Shown: positions 1 to 9,297 of the stretch, in pieces | Numbering within the stretch: position 1 is the first letter of the stretch | Layout of the letters: each line of letters begins with the position of its first letter | Source of the DNA: Paramecium sonneborni | Taxonomy: Eukaryota > Ciliophora > Oligohymenophorea > Peniculida > Parameciidae | NCBI GenBank assembly: GCA_905182985.1 | Contig: CAJJDN010000147.1 | Coordinates: 124,001 to 188,000, forward strand | Length of the DNA: 64,000 bases | Direction of reading: 5' to 3' | Notes under the pieces: generated by a model | The model's database searches: none | Told to the model about the DNA's origin: nothing | Seen by the model: only the letters and a program-made list of their open reading frames with translations | Translations under genes and position numbers: made by a program

Positions 1-205
1 GACAAAACCTTAATATTAAAATTGTTTTGGAAATTATTAAAATTAAAGAATCCATACTGAAGGATTAACGAGATAAAGATTTGCATCTCAAAAACTTTTT
101 TAAAGTAATTTAAGTACTGCAACAGCTTCTGGATCAAAATTTTGATAATTTAATGATGTTTTCTAATAAAATTAATAAATAAATAGATCGATAAAATTTT
201 TGAAT
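1..205 (-). other. Unresolved coding-like stretch at window edge
   Basis: Minus-strand frame open through roughly 200-90 with several TAA/TAG glutamine codons, so it looks coding. I see no ATG inside the window, and it lies out of frame with the stop of the gene ending at 206. It either stops at TGA 88-90 or, if a 23-nt GT..AAG intron over that TGA is spliced, runs on past position 1. It may be the next gene or a decayed extension of the neighbour. Confidence 0.3.
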
Positions 206-1715
206 TCAATTTTTTTTAATACTCGATTTAGGAGATCTATCTTTAGTTATTTAAAGTTATAGATCTTTTTTTTAAGGTTTTTTTAATAAATCATGTTTTT
301 CTTTATTTGACATTAAATTCATCATTTAAGAAGTTAATTAGATAAATTCTGATTTAACAATAGAATGTTTTCCTTATTACATTTCTTTTAATAATGGAGT
401 AATTGCTTAAAGAACTTGAGGATCTAAATTTGAGGTATCAATTCTTAAGGAATCAATTTCTCCATCTTAATCAGAATCTAAGAGATCAAAAATATTTGAA
501 AGTTTATTATAAATTGCTTATTGAGTTATTTTGTCAGATTGATGACTGGCTTTAACTTAAGATTAAAAAAGCGCTTAATCCATACTTGATGATAAAATTT
601 AAGCTTTTTTATCTGACAAAGTTTTAGCATTGTTATAAAGAGAATCAAATAAATTTTCAGGGCGATATTCTGGAGGTCTTCCTGTTTTAGGTCTAAAACA
701 CTCTGCAACTAATTGATGTTTATCTTTAGTAGATATTAAGAACTTCTATTATCTATCTTAAAAAGTTTATCCAGAAACTATTTATTCTGATAATTAATCT
801 ATTTTTGGATGAAATGTATAATTCTCTGTAAAATATTCTTATCCTTTCTAATTCAATTTCATTTGACGAATATTATTAACTTAGTATAGTTATTCATAAT
901 GAGGAATTGAAATTTAAGATGCCTTTTTCTTTTCTTCAATAATTGCTTAAGATCTAAGTAAATATAATATATTACTATTTATCAATTTATGGATGAAAAG
1001 AACATTATTATTATTACTCTTCAACTTTATTAAATAATGCTTATTCTTTCTTTTCAGAGATTACTTTAGCCAATTAATTTAAATAAAGACAAGTAGGTTC
1101 TGATGGTCTATTACCTATTTTCTATGACATTTGATTTATTTATGGTTTATAAGTACATTCAATCATTTATTAATATTATTTCTCCAATAATGCCATTTCA
1201 GCTTTAATTATAAATTCATCTTTTTTAGACATTCCTCTCTAATATAATAATTATCCATAATTTATATCTGATTCTTAACTATGAACAAATTAATTAGAAA
1301 TTTGTAATCGTTCAGAATCCTATCTTTACATCTTCATTTTTTTAATTTGAGCACTTTAATATAATCTTTCAAAAACATTTACACCTTTCTTCTCTTTAGG
1401 AGTCTATGGAGATTAAGTACTAATTTCTTTTATAATATTTTATTATGTTAATTTTTCTTGTTATTTTTCATAATTTATTTGGTCTTCTCTCTATTTTTAC
1501 AACTATACTCAAATTTACATTCATACATATTGGGTCATATTTTATTTCTCCTTTAAAGCAATAATTATGTTCTTCTTAATATTTTCAGTTAACAAAGGAA
1601 CTATTCGTTGATTTAATTTGTGTTAATTGCAAAAATTTATAGCCAACTGTTCTGGATCATCTTCTTCAAATACATCAATTCTTGCTGTATTTTTATCATC
1701 AATTTAAACTGTCAT
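206..1715 (-). CDS. EF-hand protein with FxPxI-type repeats, probably cytoskeletal or ciliary
   Basis: Starts at ATG 1713-1715 (MTVQIDDKNTARIDVFEEDD) and ends at TGA 206-208. Two short introns (24 and 22 nt) give 487 aa, and the spliced length is a multiple of three. The acidic N-terminus around VFEEDDPEQLAINFC resembles a module I associate with many ciliate and flagellate proteins. The middle is charged and helical, with spaced motifs CTYKPQIN, CSFHPQID, YTFHPKID and ECFRPKTG, a repeat style typical of ciliary proteins. A loop DSDQDGEIDSLRID near residue 390 fits an EF-hand. The specific role is unknown. The ciliary or cytoskeletal placement is inference from composition only. Confidence 0.7.
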
Positions 1716-2275
1716 TACTAATAATTGACTACTCTTTTTTAATATCAAGAAAGATTACTTAATATTCAACAGAATTTTGGCTCATTAATATATAATAAAC
1801 TAAATTAAATTAATAGGAACGTTAATAGATAAATACCCAATAAACAATGTTTTTCCATCAAACAATTATTTAAAAAAATAAAATGCATCTATTAAACAAT
1901 TCAGAAAAAAAGAGATTCAAAATAAACTCTGATATTATTTAATATTTTACATAAATCAAATTTATTAAAAAGAATCTTCAAATTAATAAAGAATATTTAA
2001 TACATATATAAATACTATAAAAATCTTATACTCATAAATAATAAATTTATCGTATAAATTTAACTTACTTTTTGAAAAAAGTGAATAGTCAAAGAATTAT
2101 AAATAAATTAAATAATAAATGATTAAGAAATGAATATATATACATATCAATGTTATTTATAAAATGTTACTCAAAATGGAGTTAAAAAAAATAAAGAACT
2201 TAAAGTTACATATATAATAATTGATAAAATATAAGTTAATATTAAACAAATAAAATAAATTTCCTAAAAATACAT
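1716..2275. other. Intergenic, divergent promoter region
   Basis: About 560 bp of very AT-rich sequence between two divergently oriented starts. TGA occurs often in all frames and I see no gene, RNA or repeat array. It presumably carries both promoters. Confidence 0.6.
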
Positions 2276-3668
2276 ATGAAAAAATTTAGGGAATTGAAAA
2301 AGACAGGTGATGGAACATTTGGTGTAGTAATAAAGGCTGAAGATACTAAAAGTCATGATTTAGTTGCAATAAAAAAGATGAAATAAAAGTATCATAATTT
2401 TGATGAATGTACAAATTTGAGGGAAGTGAAAGCTCTATTGAAACTTCAGAATCATCCAAATATTGTTAAGTTGAAAGAAAGTAATTAGAATAAATAATTA
2501 GTTTTCCTTGATAATGATACTTTGTGTTTAGTGTTTGAATTTGTAGAGAAAAGTATTTATTAAATGTACACTTAATAAAAAGAGATGGTAAAATGATTAT
2601 AGGAATTTAGGGTAAAACATTATCAGAAGATTAAATAAAATCAATAATATATTAAGTTGCGAATGGTCTAAGTTATATGCATAAACATGGATACTTTCAT
2701 CGTGATTTAAAACCTGAGAATATGTTAGTAACAAACAATGGAGTAGTAAAGATAATTGATCTTGGATGTGCAAGAGAAATAAGGTCAAGACCTCCTTATA
2801 CTGATTATATAGCTACTAGATGGTACCGAGTAAAATTTGAATTAAAAATAAATAGGCACCAGAAATACTATTGAAATAAGCTAATTATAATAGTCCAGTT
2901 GATATATTTGCTTTAGGTTGCATAATGGCTGAATTATATTTAAATAGACCTTTATTTCAAGGTAATTCAGAATTGGAATAATTTAATAAAATTCTCTCAA
3001 CTCTTGGGTATATATTTTTTTAATCAATTAGAACATTTACTTAATAAGAATGGCCAGAAGGTGGTAGATTAGTATCTTAAATGGGATTAGCACTTGCTTA
3101 GTTTTAACCATTATCACTTTAATAGTTAATACCAAACGCTAGTACAGAAGCTATTAATTTATTAACTTAAATGATAAGATGGGATCCCAATAAAAGAATT
3201 ACTGCTACATAGATGTTGACTCATCCTTTTTTTTACAATATTGAGAAAATAGCACCACCTTTGATTTTTGAAGAATAAATTAAATCTAATAAAGATGAAT
3301 TAAAGTTTTTTGAATCTGATCATAAGACTAAATCTTGTAATTAAAAAGATGAAATTCAAACTCAATTCAAACAAAAATAATAATTCTAATAATAAATTAA
3401 AAATGATGACAGCAATGATTTAGATGATATTCTTGATTTCATTACTACAGAAAACAAATCTATGCCATCTAAATTAACAACATAAAGTGCAAAAACACTT
3501 GATTTTGGAGAATATATCCCTTCATAATCTATTAATCGATAACCTAGAAATTTATAATCAAGTTAATTATAGGAATAATAAAAGAAGGATAATAATTCTA
3601 TTTATGATTTCAGCCATTTATAAAGTTTTAAGCCAAACAAATAGCCAAATTTAAATTCTAAATATTGA
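2276..3668 (+). CDS. RCK-family (MAK/ICK/LF4-like) protein kinase
   Basis: 432 aa after removal of four introns (21, 23, 26, 24 nt). Glycine loop [13 protein letters not shown] lysine, the family-typical [12 protein letters not shown] helix, catalytic loop [11 protein letters not shown] in place of DFG, activation segment with the TDY dual-phosphorylation motif ([13 protein letters not shown]), and [15 protein letters not shown]. This set is characteristic of the MAK/ICK/MOK branch, which limits cilium length and regulates intraflagellar transport in algae, ciliates and animals. The C-terminal 120 residues are Q/S/N-rich and low in complexity, as in other members. All catalytic residues are present, so it should be active. 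The assignment to MAK/ICK rather than CDK is firm; the exact orthologue is not determined. Confidence 0.93.
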
Positions 3669-3948
3669 TCATTTGCATTTCTTTAATTTTATATATTTGT
3701 TTAAATTATTTAATTATTTTTATTAATATTCTTATCATCATTCTCAATCCTTCAAATTTTATAAAGATATTTGATTACTTTATTTTTATCAATAATTTAT
3801 GTTTTACTAACTATTAATGATGAATTGCATTAGAAAAATTATTATTGTAATCATATGTAATAATACTAAATTAAAATGATTAATAAAAACTAATATAGAA
3901 ATTTATTAATGATTTAAATATTGAAATAATATAAGATATAATAAAATT

Positions 3949-4688
3949 ATGGGCAATAAGTGTTATTGTTAATAACCAGAACTCGAGCTCATTCATTAGG
4001 AAATTATTTCACAAAACTCTATAGATAGAAAAATATCTATAGACAATGATGATATCTTCAGTGATTTAATCTAACAGCATTGTTCTATGTATCAATATCA
4101 AGATGGTATTTTGCTTATATCCAATAAACCATTATCTCCAAAATCTTAACATTAAATAGTATTTTTAGAACCCAAGAATATATTAGATGATGGCATTAAT
4201 TATTAACCAATTATTTTATAAGGAATTCTGAGTTCTAGAAGTAATCAACAAGAACTTCCATAAGAATCTCCATAAACTGAAACAAATGGAAAAGAGAGAA
4301 TCAAAAAAAAAGTAAACTTTTTAAACTGAATATAACATTGACAAAAATTATGAGAAACTGAATATATATCAAAAGCAAATCAATTTTTAATATAATGAAA
4401 AAAATATTTTAAGAAAAATATTTTTAGTATGCAAAAAAAAAAATTCTTAAAAGATCATGATTTAAAACTCGACATATTTATTAAGTAATTGTATTAGAGA
4501 ATAAAAAAGAATATTCAATTGAATTCAATAACTTTCTGATGATATTTCTTCAAACTTGAGAAAAAAGAAAAGCATGATTCAATTCTAAAAATGACATAAT
4601 TTTAATAAACAGTTTTGAATTTCATAAAGAATCACATATATTAGAGAATAGATCTCAACAATTATATCCTTTCTTCTCTTTTAAATGA
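3949..4688 (+). pseudogene. MGNKC-start protein with broken reading frame
   Basis: ATG 3949 opens MGNKCYCQQPELELIHQEII, with a Gly-2 myristoylation context followed by cysteines suited to palmitoylation, so the ancestral product was probably membrane-attached. The first frame runs 126 codons to TGA 4327-4329, just after a run of nine A (4303-4311). Coding-like sequence with glutamine TAA/TAG continues downstream in other frames (for example EYNIDKNYEKL, DHDLKLDIFIKQL, SFEFHKESHILEN) to a final TGA at 4686-4688, with several frame changes. No set of short introns restores one frame; the only GT..AG that joins the first two segments would be 43 nt, longer than any other intron here. I read it as a decaying gene. 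A short intact 126-aa protein is the alternative. Confidence 0.5.
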
Positions 4689-4715
4689 GTTATTTATATA
4701 ATGTAATTAATAATT

Positions 4716-5093
4716 TCAATAATATTAAATTTCATTATTATGTAAATTTTCAACTAATAAATTTTTCAAAGTAAAATAAATTGTATTATGAGAATTTGTT
4801 AAAAATTCTATATTTTAATCTAAAATATCATTTAAGACAAAACCATTCTGTTTTTGCAATTCTTTTTGAAATGAAAGATCTTGAACTTTTGAAGTTTTAA
4901 TCTTTTATTCTTCTTAAACATTAATATTGTATTATCTATTAGATTATTGACATCTTTAAGTAGATTTGGTAATTTTATTCTTAAGAGATTAATGAGATTA
5001 AATATCATATTATTATCAATAATATTGGTCTTGAATAGCAAAAGCAATTTAAATAACATATTCATCTTACTCTTTTATAACATTTTTTTCCAT
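4716..5093 (-). pseudogene. Small glutamine-rich coiled-coil ORF with in-frame TGA
   Basis: Opens with ATG 5091-5093 (MEKNVIKEQDEYVIQIAFAI) and would read 125 residues to TGA 4716-4718, but codon 26 is TGA (5016-5018). The part after it (KTSKVQDLSFQKELQKQNGF and on) is charged, helical and uses TAA/TAG as glutamine, so it looks truly coding, yet it contains no internal ATG. No canonical GTA..AG intron removes the TGA. The heptad pattern and the QDEY..I..AI opening are loosely SNARE-like, which is only a guess. Options are a pseudogene, a sequencing error or stop readthrough. Confidence 0.4.
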
Positions 5094-5498
5094 ATTTTGA
5101 TTAATAAACTCCTTCTTACTTTATGTATATTGATTACCTAAGAAGCTTTATAAAATTAAAACTGTTAGAATTTTCTATTTTTGATAAAATTAATATGAAT
5201 AAAACTTTGTTTGATTGGAAACAAAGAAATTTGTTTCGTTGAATTTTTTAATGAGAAAATTGAAAGCAATGAACAGATGTGATTTTTTAAGATTTTTGTT
5301 AATATATAAAAAACTTTGTTTTTAAATTAATCATTATTCATTTATTTTTTATTCAAATTTCTTAGATTCTATGATTTTTATGTATTCAACAATGGTTATA
5401 AATTTTTAAGATGTCTAATTAATTGAAAATGTTTAGAAAATTAGAAATTATTAGATAATTACTTTTAAGCATTTATTGTCAATATAAAAATAAAAAAT
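5094..5498. other. Intergenic, no feature seen
   Basis: About 400 bp of AT-rich sequence between the small broken ORF and the tRNA gene. No sustained frame in either strand. A short perfect inverted repeat (AAACAAA/TTTGTTT near 5220-5236) is the only structure noticed. Confidence 0.55.
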
Positions 5499-5505
5499 AA
5501 AAAAA
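5499..5505 (-). terminator. Pol III terminator of tRNA-Arg
   Basis: Run of seven T on the minus strand, one base after the tRNA 3' end: the usual RNA polymerase III stop signal. Confidence 0.8.
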
Positions 5506-5506
5506 T

Positions 5507-5578
5507 CATCCGAGGCAGGAGTCGAACCTGCAACCTACAGCTTAGGAGGCTGTCGCGCTACCATTACGCCACACGGAT
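5507..5578 (-). tRNA. tRNA-Arg, anticodon CCT
   Basis: 72-nt minus-strand cloverleaf. Acceptor pairs ATCCGTG with CTCGGAT (one T-T mismatch), D stem GCG/CGC, a perfect anticodon stem ACAGC/GCTGT with loop CTCCTAA (anticodon CCT, decoding AGG), and a perfect T stem GCAGG/CCTGC with loop TTCGACT. Discriminator G, no encoded CCA, no intron. AGG/AGA are the main arginine codons in this AT-rich genome, so this is a housekeeping tRNA. Confidence 0.93.
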
Positions 5579-5771
5579 ATATTACATAATTTATAATTAT
5601 TTCATTTATAACCTTATTCTGTCAAGAAATAAGAGATATCTAAGTTTACCTAGACTTTAGTTATTCTTATTATTATTTAGAATTAGCTAATGATGAATAT
5701 TAGAGATAATATTGAATAATTATAAATATTTTTATAATAAATATAAGTATTTTTTTATAAAAATATTTGTG

Positions 5772-6777
5772 TCAGAAATCATAATTTTTATTAAGTAGCC
5801 TGTTAACTGAGTTTTTGACTGTCCAAGCAGTTCCAGATGATAAAGGAGCTTTAATAAAATTAAGTGAGACTCCTTTATAAAATCCTTTAATAATTCCCTC
5901 AACTTTATAGATGGTTTTGATCTGCATCCAAGTGGATCTTAAATTATTATAAAATAAAAAAGTACGTCATTGTTTAAATCTCTCCTTGTTGTAGTAACAT
6001 GTTTTATCCTTACATTCTTTTCTTAACAATATCAAAAGGATATGCTAAAACTTAAGCAATTATGGCTCCACTTGCTCCAATTGCAAAGTCTGTGATTTTA
6101 TGTTTAGCAATCCATGGATATTATTCAAGTAAATATTCCTTCATTAATGTAAATGAAAAGAACCCACTTCCATGATATATCCCTACTCCTATCATTCCTA
6201 TAGGTAATCCTGAATAGAATGATAAGAATCCTTCAACTCTATATATTTTTAAAGCTGCATCATATATATTTTTATAAAGAAAAGCATCTCTCTACATAGC
6301 TAATCTTGTTCGTAAAAAATCAAATGGATAAGCTATACTCTAGGCTACTATTCCTGAAACTAATCCGCATAAAAATAATCTAATTTTTCTTAGTATCGTT
6401 TTATCATCTCTATCTGGTGCAAATTTACTTCTCAAATAATCAAACGTTGAAAAATTCTATTCATTATCAATTTTATTTACAATGGCTGATTGAGGAAATA
6501 TTCTTAATACATTCGCCTGATTACCCCTCCAGAAATTTATAAAACCATGGTGTTAATATACATATATAGCATCTTAAATAGCTGCTTTATAAGTAAATTG
6601 AGTGGATCTAGTCTATGTTCAATATGATAATACATAAATACCAAATATAGTAATTTGATTCTTTCTAATGGAGAAATGACAGTTTTAGCACAAACTCCTG
6701 CACAACCACCTTTTTAATAAATTAGAATCACTACCTGAGATAAAACTTGTCCAATAGTCTTTTTGTTTATTAGTCAT
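5772..6777 (-). CDS. Mitochondrial carrier family (SLC25) protein
   Basis: 307 aa from three exon junctions (introns 25, 29 and 28 nt; two of the three end AAG rather than TAG). Shows the three-fold carrier repeat with signature PxD/ExxK/R in each: SPLERIK, YPFDFLRTR and YPFDIVKKR. Length is normal for the family. The motif set most resembles the SLC25A16/A42-type carriers that move coenzyme A or adenine nucleotides across the inner mitochondrial membrane, but substrate cannot be read from this alone. A second, distinct carrier lies at 30487-31452. Confidence 0.9.
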
Positions 6778-7540
6778 TTATTAAAAAGAACATAAATCAA
6801 TCACTAAATTGTTAGAATACCTCAAAAAATAATTCAAAAGAATCAATTTCAATTCTTACTGCTATTCATTTAAATGCTAAGAATCTTTTAGAACGAAAAA
6901 ATAATTTGAGAATAAAGTATATAAATTATTTTCTATAAAATAGTTCAATTATAGGTTCATCATTTTTAGTGTAATTAATATACAGACAATTTACAATCAT
7001 AAATCTTCTTTAGATAATTAGATATCTTTACAGATATATATTAATATCTATTAAATTTAAAGTTTATCCAAAAAATAATCAAATCCTTTTATGAATCTTT
7101 CAAAATAAAAAGATTCTTAAGATAATCATCATAATTAATTTATAACTACCTTACTTGAATCAATAATTAAAGATATATTAACTTATAATTTAATTAATCT
7201 ATTTGATTTCTAAATTCTTAAATAATACAACCAAAAACTATGCTCAAATGATTAGACAATTCTTTCTATATTATTAACAATTCAAAATTAAATTAAAAAG
7301 TTTATATAATTTATTTGAAAATAAATCTAAAAGCAATAGCTCTTTAAAAAGTATTACTCATGTTTAGATTCTTCCAATATATTGTTTAATTAAAAGATTT
7401 AGATTTTTTGAGCATTACCATAAAAAATATAAAAAAGAAATGTTAATAATTTCTATATGATAATTGATATATCATAAATTATTAAGGTTAACAATTTACT
7501 AAATTATTTATTTTATAAATATATTAAATATCCATATATA
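6778..7540 (+). pseudogene. Spacer with decayed coding remnant
   Basis: Between the carrier and SmD3 a plus-strand frame is free of TGA from about 6800 to 7320 and uses TAA/TAG freely (for example NQFITTLLESIIKDILTYNL after ATG 7091). It then hits TGA, and a second coding-like segment (SSLKSITHVQILPIYCL) follows one base out of frame up to about 7465. The two join only by a GTT-start 34-nt intron, so decay is more likely. The possible start and the family are unknown. The very low GC makes chance openness a real alternative. Confidence 0.35.
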
Positions 7541-7960
7541 TCATTTTTTTTATTATTCTAAGCCTTGCTTAATACGTGGTACTAATTCCTCTATTTAATT
7601 AATAGATGCATAAATTACCTCTAACTTATCTTGCTTTTTCTCTAATTTATTGCATATTTTTGCTCTTAGCATTTGCTCTAATTTTTTTGAACATTGGTGC
7701 ATATTTGAATACATCTGGAATCACTACAAATCTAATTTGGCTTCCTCTCAAATATACTTATTCTAAAGACATTGGTCTACCATCTCTTGTTACCATTTAA
7801 ACTTCATCTAATCTTACATTCATTGTGTCCTTTATTATTATTTTTTGATTACTTCAGCTTCTGCCATATATCCTGTAAACATTTCACCTGTTTTTAATTC
7901 AACTGTGACGATATGATGAACTGCTTCATGCATAATTTTTAATGGCACTCCTAAAGACAT
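7541..7960 (-). CDS. SNRPD3: Small nuclear ribonucleoprotein Sm D3
   Basis: 122 aa with introns of 23 and 28 nt. N-terminus [20 protein letters not shown] matches the SmD3 Sm1 motif, followed by [19 protein letters not shown] and the Sm2 motif [15 protein letters not shown] and KYAPMFK, in the order and spacing of SmD3. SmD3 is one of seven proteins in the ring that binds U1, U2, U4 and U5 snRNAs, hence a core spliceosome part, which fits a genome with so many introns. The short tail is charged (ends KQGLEQQKK) and lacks a long RG repeat. Confidence 0.95.
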
Positions 7961-8145
7961 TACTTAATTTTTATATTAATTATTATATAATTTTAATTAT
8001 TATTTTTTATTCTTTACTTGATAACATTGAGTTTTTTTATTGGAATTATTAATAAAATAACTCTTAAAACTCAACTTAATTTAGTCTTTTTTGAGATTCT
8101 GATTCCAAATAAATATTAATAAATAAAAGATTTTAATAAATCAAA

Positions 8146-8549
8146 ATGGACAATAAGAAATGCTTATTTGAGAAATTTGGAGGAGATTAATAAGTTTCTG
8201 AACTTATTGATCAATTCTATTATAAAGTCCTCTTTGATAAATTATTAAGAGATAAGTTTCTTAAAGCTGACATGAGTCGTGTAAGATATCAATAGAAGAG
8301 ATTTTTTTCTTAAATGATGGGTGATAAAAACACTCAATACACAGGCAGGTATTATACTATTATCTATGCATTAGAGATTTGGTTGAAGTTCATAAAGGAT
8401 TAAACATCACAAATTAGCAGTTTGATAAATTTAAAGCGCATCTCAAAAACATAGCAAAAGATATGGAAGTAAGTGTAGCTGATTAGGAAGAATTACTTGA
8501 TCACGTTGAAAAGTATAGAGAAACCATTGTGTTTAATAAGGCAGCGTGA
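8146..8549 (+). CDS. Truncated (2/2) hemoglobin, group I type
   Basis: 125 aa with one 26-nt intron. Begins CLFEKFGGDQQVSELIDQFY, the FExxGG helix-A/B pattern of ciliate hemoglobins, continues through RFFSQMMGD and NTQYTGR, then DLVEVHKGLNI, where the His of EVH is the proximal heme ligand position, and ends with a C-terminal helix. Paramecium and Tetrahymena hemoglobins are the founding members of this short globin group, binding O2 or NO in the cytosol. Length and motif order are normal. No targeting peptide is evident. Confidence 0.92.
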
Positions 8550-8853
8550 TTCTATAATTATACATTCACATACACAATTACATCTATTTACTTTACATAC
8601 GCATTATAAATCACAATAATGAAAAACAAAAAGGTTCAGCATCACTAAGTCTTAATACTAATAAATTAATATTATTAGTCATTCTAAGACTTGAATCCTT
8701 TTTAAGAATGATTTAACTCTTTAAAAATATAACTAGATCTGTTTCCATGATTCTTTATATTCAGATTGAATTGAAGATATCATTGACTAATTAAATTTAT
8801 TGACAATATATATTATAATATATATATATATAATTATATAATATATTTTTACT
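8550..8853. other. Intergenic with AT dinucleotide repeat
   Basis: Convergent spacer of about 300 bp. Positions about 8809-8846 are almost pure alternating AT. No gene seen. It may serve as the 3' end region for both flanking genes. Confidence 0.6.
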
Positions 8854-9272
8854 TCACCCCTTTTTTTTATCTAAATTCTCAAATTTAACCCATGATGAAC
8901 CTGATTCTATGCTCTCTAACTAATTTATTAAATCTAAAGATATTTACTTCATCTGCAATCTCTTCTTCAGTATGTCCACTTCTTAAAACTGATGTCCAAA
9001 AATTTAACCATTCTTCTTCAGATATTGTTCCACTGTTATCAGTATCAACAGATTTAAATAATTCTTCAGTATTCAATTTGGCAAAGTTACTCTTCCTAAT
9101 TATATTAACATTTATCAAAAATACCAATATTTAATAGTTTCTGATTTTTCAATTGATTTAGAACCATCAACATCAAATCTTGCAAATAATTTAAGTACTC
9201 GATCTCTCATTTAAGGAGATAACTATATATAACTTCATATTAATTTACTTCCTTTCCTTGAGTAGGACCCAT
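8854..9272 (-). CDS. Small EF-hand calcium-binding protein
   Basis: 111 aa after three introns (26, 29, 28 nt). Two EF-hand loops are visible: DVDGSKSIEKSE and the canonical DTDNSGTISEEEW, where positions 1, 3, 5 and 12 carry the Ca2+-binding side chains. The first loop lacks some ideal ligands. The short acidic tail ends NLDKKKG. Likely a cytosolic Ca2+ sensor of the centrin/calmodulin-like group. No partner can be inferred from its neighbours. Confidence 0.85.
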
Positions 9273-9297
9273 AGTTTATTTTTATAAAATTTTAATA

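Noticed and set aside
88..90. Stop codon of the first gene at 88-90
   Set aside because: With its two introns the EF-hand gene ends in frame at 206-208; the 88-90 frame is different.
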